Position numbers and translations under genes: made by a program
Origin: an uncultured Lachnospiraceae bacterium
Lineage (GTDB): Bacteria > Bacillota > Clostridia > Lachnospirales > Lachnospiraceae
Direction of reading: 5' to 3'
NCBI GenBank assembly: GCA_902788035.1
Contig: CADAIL010000001.1
Coordinates: 124,001-188,000, forward strand
Length of the DNA stretch: 64,000 bases
The notes under the pieces: generated by a model
Seen by the model: the letters and a program-made list of their open reading frames with translations, nothing else
Database searches by the model: none
Told to the model about the DNA's origin: nothing
Shown: piece by piece, positions 35,282-43,195 of the stretch
Numbering within the stretch: the first letter of the stretch is position 1
How the letters are laid out: every line of letters begins with the position of its first letter

Positions 35282-36697
35282 TTATTTCCAGCAGGTAACA
35301 TCCGGATCATCGATGCCGATGTTTTTAGAATGGAACTCAGGATTCTTTCCTTCCGCTCTCTGCTTCTCATAGTCTTTAAGAGCATCAATTGCAAAATGGC
35401 CGAGGATTACGCAGGCCGGCAGATTGATGATGGTCATACCGCCCATGGTGATATCGGCGATCGCCCATACAGCCTCCATCTTCATCAGCGCGCCGACAAA
35501 GATGACAACGACGCATCCGGCATAAAAGATCTTCATGAAGAGCTCACCCGGCATATTCTTATTATTCAGGAACGCAAGAGCGTTGTCGCAATAATAAAGG
35601 TTGCCGAGCAGCGTTGTGAATGCGAAGAGGACCATGGCCACTGTGATGAAGATCGGGCCTATGCCTCCGAATACAGAGGAGATCGCGTTCTGGACATACG
35701 CAGCGCCGGCCACCTCCGGAGTGTGTGCGACACCCGTGCTGAGGCACATGAGAGCTGTAGCCGTGCACAGGAGCATTGTGTCAATATAGACGGAAATAGT
35801 CTGCACAAGACCCTGCTTGGACGGATGAGAGACATCCGCGGCTGCGGAGGCATTCGGAGCCGAACCTACGCCCGCCTCATTGGAGAAAAGACCTCTCTTG
35901 ATGCCGAAAACCATGCAGGAACCGGAGATACCGCCGAAGATGGCCTTAAAATTGAAAGCGTCCGCTAAAATCTCACCGAACATTGCCGGGATATGTGTGA
36001 TATTAAGAACCAGCACAATAAGGGACACAACGACATAGAAAAGTCCCATCACCGGAACGATGATCTCTGTGATATGAACGATTCTTTTACCGCCGCCAAA
36101 CAGACAGTAGCCTGTGAGGGCTGCCAGGATTCCGCCGACGATGACAGGTGTCAGGCTGCTGTACCAGCTGTATACCGCAAATGTAGACTGCAGATTATAT
36201 GAGCACAGCAGGTTAAAGCCGAACGCGTAAGTGAGGATCAGGAATATCGAGAACAGGCAGGCCGGGATGCGTGAGTGCATGGCTTTTTCGATATAATAAG
36301 CCGGACCGCCGTAAAAACCGCCGTTTTCGTCATGCTTTTTGAATATCTGAGCGAGCGTGCTCTCCATGTATGCGGAGGCAGCGCCGATGATGCACATCAC
36401 CCACATCCAGAATACCGCGCCGGCTCCGCCAAGGCAGATCGCGGTCGAGACGCCGACAATGTTGCCCGTGCCGACTCGGGAAGCGGTGGAGACCATCAGG
36501 GCCTGGAATGAGGAAACACTCTTGCCGTCCTCGTTTTTCGGCGGCTCCATGACGATTCCGCAGGCATGCTTAAAGAGACGGATCTGCACGAAGTTTGTCC
36601 TGAACGTAAAATAGAGACCGGCCGCGGCCATGACGATGATCAGGATCGGCGCGTACATGATGTCGTCGATTTTGTTGAGTATGTCAGTTATTGTCAT
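35282..36697 (-). CDS. Sodium:alanine symporter family (AGCS) transporter
   Basis: A 471-residue membrane protein of the alanine/glycine:cation symporter family. The conserved STASRVGTGNIVGVSTAICLGGAGAVFWMW block, split here in the family as S-x-x-x-R-V-G-T-G-N, marks the substrate/Na+ site. GFYGGPAYYIEKAM and KRGLFSNEAGVGSAPNA are further signatures. About ten helices are visible. AGGAGAGGG precedes the ATG. It follows a second amino-acid/dicarboxylate symporter by 99 nt. Confidence 0.92.
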   Translation of the reverse strand: MTITDILNKIDDIMYAPILIIVMAAAGLYFTFRTNFVQIRLFKHACGIVMEPPKNEDGKSVSSFQALMVSTASRVGTGNIVGVSTAICLGGAGAVFWMWVMCIIGAASAYMESTLAQIFKKHDENGGFYGGPAYYIEKAMHSRIPACLFSIFLILTYAFGFNLLCSYNLQSTFAVYSWYSSLTPVIVGGILAALTGYCLFGGGKRIVHITEIIVPVMGLFYVVVSLIVLVLNITHIPAMFGEILADAFNFKAIFGGISGSCMVFGIKRGLFSNEAGVGSAPNASAAADVSHPSKQGLVQTISVYIDTMLLCTATALMCLSTGVAHTPEVAGAAYVQNAISSVFGGIGPIFITVAMVLFAFTTLLGNLYYCDNALAFLNNKNMPGELFMKIFYAGCVVVIFVGALMKMEAVWAIADITMGGMTIINLPACVILGHFAIDALKDYEKQRAEGKNPEFHSKNIGIDDPDVTCWK

Positions 36698-36796
36698 TAT
36701 AATACCCTCTCCTTTGGATTATGGTAATTGGATGAGCCGGCAGACCGTTTCAGAGCCGTATTTTGGAATCAGGTAGCAGCCCGCATGAACTGTGCT

Positions 36797-38023
36797 TTAT
36801 TTCTTTCTTGCAGCCTTGCGTCTCTGCAGCTCGGAGACGACGATTGCGCAGGAGGAGTCACCGGTGATGTTGACAACAGTACGGCCCATATCGAAGATAC
36901 GGTCGACACCTGCTACAAGGGCAATACCTTCGACCGGCAGGCCTACGGACTGAAGGACCATGGCCAGCATGACCATGCCTGCGCCCGGAACACCGGCTGT
37001 TCCGATGGATGCGAGTGTCGCTGTGAGGACGATGGTCAGCATCTGAGAGAATGTCATATTGATTCCGTAGCAGGACGCGATGAATACTGCGCATACACCC
37101 TGATAGATCGCTGTTCCATCCATATTGATGGTGGCGCCGAGCGGCAGAACGAAGGAAGTGACTTCTTTATCTGCGCCGAGCTTCTGAGCGCATTCCATGT
37201 TGAGCGGCAGCGTTCCTACTGAGGATGCGGATGAGAACGCGAAGATGATCGCCGGCATCATTCCCTTAAAGAACTCTATCGGGTTCTTTTTGGCAAGCGT
37301 GGAGACCGTAAGCGAATAAACGACAACTGAGTGTACTACGTAGCAGAGGTATGCTACGAGAAGGACCTTGGCGAGAGATCCGAGAACTGCGGGACCGTTC
37401 TCTGCTACTACCGGGCAGAGGAGGCAGAAGACACCGATCGGAGAAAGCTTGAGGATCATTTCCATGGCTTTCATGCAGATGTCATTTGCAACATTTACAA
37501 AAGTGAATTCAAGCTCGTCGTTGTTCTCTGAAATCAGGATCAGCGCGAAGCCGACAATAAGAGAGGCGACAATGATCTGCAGCATATTAGCGTCTACGAA
37601 CGGAGCGACGAAGTTGGATGGGAAGATGCCTACCAGTGTATCCATGAAATTGACAGACGTTGCTGCCGGCTCATAGGAAAGATCCGCTGTAGACAGAATC
37701 GGGAAGATGCCCTTAAGCATGTTCGCAAAGAAGAGACCGATGGCTACCGCGAAAGCTGTAGTGCACATATAATAGACGACCGTAGTGCCGCCGATCGCGC
37801 CGACCTTCTTGATGTCTTTCATAGATACGACGCCTGCCATGATTGAGAAGAATACCAGCGGGCATACGACCCATTTGATCAGGTTGAGGAAGATCGTGCC
37901 GAAGGGCTTAATATAGCCGGTCGCAAATTGAGGCGCGCCTGTCAGTGCAATGCCTGCGATGATCGCAAGTACAAGCGCAATAAAAATCTGTGTGGACAAT
38001 GCCATTTTTTTCTTTTCTTTCAT
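36797..38023 (-). CDS. Dicarboxylate/amino acid:cation symporter (DAACS, GltP/SstT type)
   Basis: A 408-residue transporter. Family motifs are SSASSVGTLPLNME (first re-entrant loop), GATINMDGTAIYQG (Na+/substrate site) and GIPGAG-like AGVPGAGMVML (second loop). About eight helices are visible. Substrates of the family include glutamate, aspartate, serine, threonine and C4-dicarboxylates; the exact one is not deducible. GGAGGGAG precedes the ATG. Confidence 0.92.
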   Translation of the reverse strand: MKEKKKMALSTQIFIALVLAIIAGIALTGAPQFATGYIKPFGTIFLNLIKWVVCPLVFFSIMAGVVSMKDIKKVGAIGGTTVVYYMCTTAFAVAIGLFFANMLKGIFPILSTADLSYEPAATSVNFMDTLVGIFPSNFVAPFVDANMLQIIVASLIVGFALILISENNDELEFTFVNVANDICMKAMEMILKLSPIGVFCLLCPVVAENGPAVLGSLAKVLLVAYLCYVVHSVVVYSLTVSTLAKKNPIEFFKGMMPAIIFAFSSASSVGTLPLNMECAQKLGADKEVTSFVLPLGATINMDGTAIYQGVCAVFIASCYGINMTFSQMLTIVLTATLASIGTAGVPGAGMVMLAMVLQSVGLPVEGIALVAGVDRIFDMGRTVVNITGDSSCAIVVSELQRRKAARKK

Positions 38024-38080
38024 AATCTCCCTCCATTCTCTATAATTGCCTGATTTGTCAAAATGGATATTTTCTAAGTG

Positions 38081-38089
38081 ATTATATCA
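38081..38089 (-). promoter_or_regulatory. Extended -10 promoter of the DAACS symporter
   Basis: TGA-TATAAT on the minus strand about 60 nt upstream of the start. The -35 (GTGGAT) is weak. Confidence 0.5.
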
Positions 38090-38157
38090 TATTTTTTGGT
38101 GAAATCCACCTAAATATGTACAGATGCATTTATATATTAAATTTTTTAACTTAAAAT

Positions 38158-38195
38158 GGGCAGCCGCTCACCACAATTTGGGTGAACAGCTGCCC
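38158..38195 (-). terminator. Terminator of the buk-pta operon
   Basis: GGGCAGC outer stem and TCACC/GGGTGA inner stem around a short loop. On the minus strand it is followed by ATTTTAAGTTAAAAAA. It lies 21 nt past the pta stop. Confidence 0.7.
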
Positions 38196-38216
38196 GTTTA
38201 TTGCATGGATGGAGAG

Positions 38217-39212
38217 TCATGCTTGTGCCTGCACCGCTGTCATTGCTGCAGTGTGAACAATATCGTCCACCGTACAGCCGCGGGACAGGTCGTTGCATGG
38301 CTTGTTAAGACCCTGGAGAACAGCAAAGCAGTCAGCTTTCCCGATGCGCTGCGTAATTTTGTAGCCGATGTTGCCCGCCTGAAGATCCGGGAAAATCAGG
38401 ACATTGGCATGACCGGCAACCGGGCTGCCCTTAGCCTTGCTTTCTCCGATCTCGGGGACGAGAGCGGCATCGAACTGCATTTCACCGTCAAGAAGAAGCT
38501 CAGGAGCAAGCTCGTGGGCTATCTCGACTGCCTTCTGAACTTTTGATACAGACTCGTGCTTAGCGCTTCCCTTCGTTGAGAATGAAAGCATGGCGACGCG
38601 GGGCTGCTCGAAACCGCAAAGTCTTCTGGCTGTGTCGGCCGCAGCTATTGCGATATAGGCAAGCTCTTCCGCTGTCGGGCAAGGCATGACTACGCAGTCG
38701 GCATAGACAAGAAGGCCGTCCTCGCCGAGACTTTTATCCGGACAATCCATGAGGAAGCTTGAAGAGACAATCTTCATCTCCGGTTTTGTCTTGATGATCT
38801 GAAGGGCAGGACGCAGCATGTCACCGGTCGTATGGACAGCGCCGGATACAAGCCCGTCGGCATCTCCCATCTTGACCATCATGATACCGTAATACATGGG
38901 ATCGAGGCACAGGTTTTCAGCGTCAGACTGCGTCACGCCCTTGTTTTTACGAATTTCATAGAGGGCAGCCGCGTACTTTTCAAACTTACCTCCGGAAAGG
39001 GGATTCATGGTAGTGATTCCCGTGAGATCGGCACCGAGCCGCACTGCAAAGGCAGAAATATCTTCCGGATCACCTAAAAGGATAGGTCTTGCTATCCCTT
39101 CCTTCATAAGTCTCTCTGCGGCAAGAATTGTGCGCTCCTCATTACCTTCAGGAAAAACTATCGTTTTCACGTCCGATTTTGCCTTGGCTATTACTCTCTC
39201 GATCATACTCAT
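38217..39212 (-). CDS. pta: Phosphate acetyltransferase
   Basis: Interconverts acetyl-CoA and acetyl phosphate. The 331-residue single-domain enzyme has TIVFPEGNEERTILAA, SSFLMDCPD, VAMLSFSTKGSAKHESV and NVLIFPDLQAGNIGYK, all characteristic of Pta rather than of phosphate butyryltransferase. It lies 42 nt downstream of a butyrate kinase gene and shares its terminator. The expected partner, ackA, is not in the window. GGGG is 8 nt before the first ATG. Confidence 0.88.
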   Translation of the reverse strand: MSMIERVIAKAKSDVKTIVFPEGNEERTILAAERLMKEGIARPILLGDPEDISAFAVRLGADLTGITTMNPLSGGKFEKYAAALYEIRKNKGVTQSDAENLCLDPMYYGIMMVKMGDADGLVSGAVHTTGDMLRPALQIIKTKPEMKIVSSSFLMDCPDKSLGEDGLLVYADCVVMPCPTAEELAYIAIAAADTARRLCGFEQPRVAMLSFSTKGSAKHESVSKVQKAVEIAHELAPELLLDGEMQFDAALVPEIGESKAKGSPVAGHANVLIFPDLQAGNIGYKITQRIGKADCFAVLQGLNKPCNDLSRGCTVDDIVHTAAMTAVQAQA

Positions 39213-39254
39213 ATGGTTTACCCCACTCTCATCTGATTATTAATAATCCATCAT

Positions 39255-40370
39255 TTAAACAAGATCGGTTCCCTCAAATCCGTTCCACACATTTTTTCCC
39301 GTGTATTTGTGCGGTACCAGCTCACCGCGCAGAGCTTTCAGAGTAGGAAGAGCCATCGCCTCCTGTTCCATCTCGCCCGGATAGACACTGATCGGCGCGA
39401 TAAATCCGCAGCGTTTTTCAATCGTTTCCTGAATATCAGCAAATCTGAGCAGCCCTCCGGTCAGCAAAATTCCATCGACTTTTCCGCAGAGCACGGTACT
39501 CATCTCTCCGATCATTTTGCAGATCTGATAAATCATCGTATTCCACACCAGGCAGGCCTTTTTATCTCCCTGCTCGACGAGCCGGTGGATATCGTCGGAA
39601 TTGGATGTACCGAAATACTGGACAAAACCTCCGGATCTTGCGCAGGCAAGACGTACTTCCTGCAGCGAATGGTCCTCAAGGTAATCAAGCAGCTGAAGCA
39701 CAGGCAGAGATCCGATTCTTGTCGGAGTGAATGCGCCCTCTCCGTCTGCTCCCATATTTCCGTCTACCATGCGGCCGTGGTCATGCGCGCTGACGGTTAT
39801 GCCTCCGTCAATATGGGCGACGATAAAATTACAGTCCTCGTATGCTTTTCCCATCTTATGCGCATGAAATTCAGCAACGGCTTTCTGGTTGAGAACATGT
39901 GAGTGCGAAACTCTGTAGATTCCTTTGATTCCGGTAAGTCTTGCGTAATCGCAGTACTCATCAACATTCGTAGGGTTCAGGGTGTAGGCGCGTTTGCCGT
40001 ATTCTAACGCGAACTTCCATGCCAGCATGACACCGAGCTTGGCGGGATGCTCAGAGCCCCCTACTGCCGCTTCTGTATCATCGTAGAGCTTCTGATCAAT
40101 GACCGTGAGTCCGCCGGGCTGTGTGCAGGCACTGCCTCCGCGGCCTGCAAATGCGTCAATTTCAGCCGGATCTATATTTTCTTCCTCGAGCATATGCATA
40201 ATAACATCATATCGGAACGGAAGCTGATTATTAACATGAGGATATTTCAGGAGTTCCGGCGCATCGTGGAAAAGATTTTTCTCGAACAGCAGCTCTTCAT
40301 CAAGAAAGAGACTCACTTTCGTCGATGTCGAACCCGGATTTATGACTAGTATCTTCTTTTTGTCAGGCAT
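39255..40370 (-). CDS. buk: Butyrate kinase
   Basis: Acyl-phosphate kinase of the acetate/butyrate kinase family. The 371-residue protein has the phosphate-binding NPGSTSTKVS near the N-terminus, SHSHVLNQKAVA, VAHIDGGITVSAHDHGRMVDGN and ILLTGGLLRF, and is slightly longer than usual. It forms ATP from butyryl (or a branched acyl) phosphate. GAGGAA precedes the ATG and a good promoter lies upstream. It is the first gene of a two-gene operon with pta. Confidence 0.9.
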   Translation of the reverse strand: MPDKKKILVINPGSTSTKVSLFLDEELLFEKNLFHDAPELLKYPHVNNQLPFRYDVIMHMLEEENIDPAEIDAFAGRGGSACTQPGGLTVIDQKLYDDTEAAVGGSEHPAKLGVMLAWKFALEYGKRAYTLNPTNVDEYCDYARLTGIKGIYRVSHSHVLNQKAVAEFHAHKMGKAYEDCNFIVAHIDGGITVSAHDHGRMVDGNMGADGEGAFTPTRIGSLPVLQLLDYLEDHSLQEVRLACARSGGFVQYFGTSNSDDIHRLVEQGDKKACLVWNTMIYQICKMIGEMSTVLCGKVDGILLTGGLLRFADIQETIEKRCGFIAPISVYPGEMEQEAMALPTLKALRGELVPHKYTGKNVWNGFEGTDLV

Positions 40371-40405
40371 AATAAGTTTCCTCGCTTATTTCTTTATGAA
40401 TCATT

Positions 40406-40434
40406 ATTTAACCGCTTGCATAAGATTTTGTCAA
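40406..40434 (-). promoter_or_regulatory. buk-pta operon promoter
   Basis: -35 TTGACA and -10 TTAAAT with a 17-bp spacer on the minus strand, about 35 nt upstream of the buk start. Confidence 0.65.
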
Positions 40435-40459
40435 TCCTCATGTATCGAAAACGCCGACG

Positions 40460-40489
40460 CAAAAAAAAAGAACAGCCTCACGGCTGTCC
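40460..40489 (-). terminator. Terminator of the small-gene pair
   Basis: GGACAGCC/GGCTGTTC stem with a GTGA loop followed by T9 on the minus strand, 2 nt past the stop of the 74-residue gene. Confidence 0.9.
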
Positions 40490-40490
40490 T

Positions 40491-40715
40491 TCAATACTCG
40501 GTCGGAAGATCATCTGTGATATCATAGATTTCTTTAAAGAGCTCTTTATCCGCCTCACTTTTGACCAACATGACCTCCTCGAACTTACCCGTCCGCCTGT
40601 TCTTAAAACCGGCAACTGTCTCGCCGGTGCAAATGCTCGCATGCAGGATAGGCTTCATATTTTCCCTGTCATAAGATTTCTTTTCAATTTTCTTCTTCTT
40701 CCGACCAAACATCAT
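40491..40715 (-). CDS. Small conserved basic protein of unknown function
   Basis: A 74-residue protein: a Lys/Arg-rich start (FGRKKKKIEKKSYDRE), a conserved-looking core KPILHASICTGETVAGF, and an acidic tail. I recall similar short proteins in Lachnospiraceae, sometimes carrying the name aspartate dehydrogenase, which nothing here supports. GGGGGT precedes the first of two ATGs. Its first 32 bases overlap the end of the upstream gene in another frame. Confidence 0.7.
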   Translation of the reverse strand: MMFGRKKKKIEKKSYDRENMKPILHASICTGETVAGFKNRRTGKFEEVMLVKSEADKELFKEIYDITDDLPTEY

Positions 40716-41100
40716 TTACCCCCAGTTCAGCGACACCCTCGTCAATAAAATCCTGATCCACCTCACATGCAGAAAGATTTTCAGGATTCTCCGCAATTAC
40801 TTCATTGTTTACAATAGTTTCTCCATCGATATCTGCGACGGCATTTTCAACGTCATCTGCAGATGTTTCTCCGTCATCATCTGCTTTTTCACCTTCGGCG
40901 TTAGTTCCTCTGGTCTCTTCTCCATTAATATAACCCATATCCTGAAGAAACGCCTGGTAGTCCGGTGTATCATAGCGGCTTTCATGTTCGATAAAATCAC
41001 GGTCCGGCTCATCGACTGGCTGAATCTGTATGATCTCTTCATCTTCGCCGGGTTTCTTTTTCGAGAACAGTCCCGTAACAAAATTTTTGATTTTTCCCAT
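40684..41100 (-). CDS. Small acidic protein of unknown function
   Basis: A 138-residue protein with a basic, possibly amphipathic N-terminus (MGKIKNFVTGLFSKKKPG) followed by a strongly acidic body rich in Glu and Asp, without cysteine-based motifs or membrane helices. The start is ATG 41100 after GGAGG; a GTG three codons upstream overlaps that ribosome binding site. It overlaps the next gene by 32 bp, implying translational coupling. The N-terminus could bind membrane. Confidence 0.65.
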   Translation of the reverse strand: MGKIKNFVTGLFSKKKPGEDEEIIQIQPVDEPDRDFIEHESRYDTPDYQAFLQDMGYINGEETRGTNAEGEKADDDGETSADDVENAVADIDGETIVNNEVIAENPENLSACEVDQDFIDEGVAELGVNDVWSEEEEN

Positions 41101-41128
41101 GATCGTCACCTCCGAATAACATTAATTA

Positions 41129-41134
41129 ATTATA
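41129..41134 (-). promoter_or_regulatory. Extended -10 of the small-gene pair
   Basis: TGG-TATAAT on the minus strand about 30 nt upstream of the acidic protein's start. The -35 is poor. Confidence 0.5.
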
Positions 41135-41171
41135 CCATATTTTTTTTAAAATCTATTGGAATTTACCACAT

Positions 41172-41200
41172 TTGACAACTTTAGTTTTCTAATCTAAAAT
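41172..41200 (+). promoter_or_regulatory. Promoter of the PF06541 gene
   Basis: -35 TTGACA and -10 TAAAAT with a 17-bp spacer, about 80 nt upstream of the start codon; divergent with the small-gene pair. Confidence 0.7.
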
Positions 41201-41281
41201 AGCATGAACCTGCATTTTAAAAACTACAGGAGTTTTGTTTATGTTACGACAGTAAAAACCATTTACGTGAAAGGATTTGCT

Positions 41282-42562
41282 ATGAACACAGTTCTCTTCG
41301 GAATGACTCTGTATCAGATTCTGTGGTATTTTGTTATTTATTCATTTATCGGTTGGTGTGTGGAGGTCGTATTCCACGCCATGAAAGCCCACCGCCTGGT
41401 CAACCGGGGCTTTCTTAACGGACCTGTCTGCCCGGTGTACGGTTTCGGAGTGGTCCTGGTATTTGCTGCAGTCCATCTTATTATTGATGGAGGCGGAGGC
41501 ACGCTTCAGGATATAAGCATTATTATGCTGTATCCGATCGGCGTCTTCCTGACAACGGCTGTTGAGCTTCTCGGCGGATATATGCTGGATAAAACTTTTC
41601 ATGCCCGATGGTGGAATTACAGCAGCGAAAAATACAACTTTCGAGGATACATATGTTTAAAATTCTCCCTCATCTGGGGCCTTGGAGTAGTATTTCTTGT
41701 CAAGTTTGCTCACCCTTTCATTGACAGAGCGACTGTTCAGTTCCTGCCTGCCGCTGTCGGAACATGGATCTTACTGGCCCTTATTATTGCATACTTTGCG
41801 GATTTCGTCGTCAGCGTGCTTATTATGCTGAAGCTGAACCGCTCTCTCGAGGAACTCGATCAGATCCAAAAGGATATGCGCATCGTCAGCGATCAGATCA
41901 CGAGACTTGTCGCAGGAGGTTCGATAGCCGCGGAAGTTCTTGTAGATGCAGGACTTACAAAGGCCGGCCTTGTCAAAGAAGATACTATGTATGCTGTGCT
42001 TGATCAGGCATTTGCCGCCGGTGACGTGATCGATAACAAGGAGTACAACCGATTCAGAGCAGCCGGAATCCCGGAACCTGCCAGCGTACAGGTAGAGGCA
42101 GATATCAAAGAAGCAATTGCCGAGCGCAGAGATGACGCCATAACAGCGATCAATGAGAAAAAAGAGGCCGCTGTCAGTGCTTACAATGAGCGCATGGACG
42201 AAGCGAGGGCAGCAATTAACGAGACAAAAGAAGCTGCTTTCAGCGCTTACGCCGAACACAGAGATGACGCAGCGTATGCAATCGCCGAGACAAAAATTGC
42301 TGCTCAGGATAATATCGAGCAGACCAGAGAAGCTCTTGAGAAAAAGCTGGCTGAACTTAGGGAGCGTTCAACAGAGATTTATACTGCAGCCTTTCGCCAC
42401 AGAGTATTCGGTCCGCTGCGCATTCTGAGAGCGTTTCCGCTGCTTTACCACGAAATGTACAGCGATGCCTTGCAGAGTCTGCGCCAGCGCGCAGCAGAAT
42501 TCCTGAATCCGGACAACACGGAAAAAGGAGATGACGAATGTAACAGCAGTCTTCGACGATAA
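41282..42562 (+). CDS. PF06541-type membrane protein with apolipoprotein-like helical tail
   Basis: A 426-residue protein from ATG 41282 (AAAGGA upstream). Residues 1-200 hold about six hydrophobic helices with FVIYSFIGWCVEVVFH, NRGFLNGPVCPVYGFG and ARWWNYSSEKYNFRGYICLKFSLIWG, the signature of the 'putative ABC transporter permease' family PF06541. The C-terminal part (about 205-400) is a long charged helix with 22-residue periodic repeats (KEAAxSAYxExxDxAxxAI). Whether it is a transporter component is not established. Function unknown. Confidence 0.8.
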   Translation: MNTVLFGMTLYQILWYFVIYSFIGWCVEVVFHAMKAHRLVNRGFLNGPVCPVYGFGVVLVFAAVHLIIDGGGGTLQDISIIMLYPIGVFLTTAVELLGGYMLDKTFHARWWNYSSEKYNFRGYICLKFSLIWGLGVVFLVKFAHPFIDRATVQFLPAAVGTWILLALIIAYFADFVVSVLIMLKLNRSLEELDQIQKDMRIVSDQITRLVAGGSIAAEVLVDAGLTKAGLVKEDTMYAVLDQAFAAGDVIDNKEYNRFRAAGIPEPASVQVEADIKEAIAERRDDAITAINEKKEAAVSAYNERMDEARAAINETKEAAFSAYAEHRDDAAYAIAETKIAAQDNIEQTREALEKKLAELRERSTEIYTAAFRHRVFGPLRILRAFPLLYHEMYSDALQSLRQRAAEFLNPDNTEKGDDECNSSLRR

Positions 42563-42593
42563 TACTTATACTTTATGAAGTTTAAGTTATTTA

Positions 42594-42622
42594 TTGTTTA
42601 AATCTGAACTGAATGCTATAAT
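42594..42622 (+). promoter_or_regulatory. tagD promoter
   Basis: -35 TTGTTT and a perfect, TGC-extended -10 TATAAT with a 17-bp spacer. A small leader hairpin CCTGC/GCAGG (42646-42661) lies between it and the start. Confidence 0.7.
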
Positions 42623-42717
42623 ATCGAGAGTCAGAAAAAAGACTGCCTGCTTTGATGCAGGAAACAAATTCAGAAAAAATGCCATCCGCTTGGATGAAAG
42701 TATCAGGGGGAATCCAA

Positions 42718-43113
42718 TTGAAAAGAGTTATCACTTACGGCACATTTGACCTGCTTCATTATGGTCACATAAACCTGTTAAGAAGAGCCAAGGCTCTGGG
42801 AGATTATCTGGTAGTCGCACTGTCGACAGATGAATTCAACTGGAACATGAAACAGAAGAAGTGCTACTTCTCTTACGAGCAGAGAAAAGAACTCCTTGAG
42901 GCGATTCGCTATGTCGATCTTGTCATCCCGGAAGAAAACTGGGAACAGAAAGTCACTGATGTCAAGGAATACCATATCGATACATTTGTGATCGGTGATG
43001 ACTGGGCCGGTAAGTTCGATTTTCTTAAAGAACAGGGAGTTGAAGTTGTATATCTTCCGAGAACTCCGGAAATTTCAACAACGCAGATTAAAAACGACCT
43101 GAACAGAATGTAA
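42718..43113 (+). CDS. tagD: Glycerol-3-phosphate cytidylyltransferase
   Basis: Makes CDP-glycerol for teichoic-acid-type polymers. From a TTG start at 42718, preceded by AGGGGG, it has 131 residues, the normal family length. The frame is open further upstream but that part has no similarity to TagD. Motifs are GTFDLLHYGH (HxGH at 14-17) and the C-terminal RTPEISTTQIK. It converges on the surface polymer cluster that includes a CDP-glycerol glycerophosphotransferase. Confidence 0.93.
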   Translation: MKRVITYGTFDLLHYGHINLLRRAKALGDYLVVALSTDEFNWNMKQKKCYFSYEQRKELLEAIRYVDLVIPEENWEQKVTDVKEYHIDTFVIGDDWAGKFDFLKEQGVEVVYLPRTPEISTTQIKNDLNRM

Positions 43114-43137
43114 AAACTTGAAATAAAGCGAAATAAG

Positions 43138-43187
43138 AGCGGCTCCGCAGACCGGGTGTTATTCCCGCATGCAGAGCCGCTTTTTTG
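43138..43187 (+). terminator. tagD terminator
   Basis: AGCGGCTC(C)GC pairs with GCAGAGCCGCT, followed by T6. It lies 25 nt past the tagD stop and 9 nt before the convergent ligase gene ends, so it may also stop transcripts from the other side. Confidence 0.8.
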
Positions 43188-43195
43188 CACACTCA

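Noticed and set aside
40491..40715. Aspartate dehydrogenase
   Set aside because: The 74-residue protein has no Rossmann fold or dehydrogenase motif; the name appears to be a propagated annotation error.
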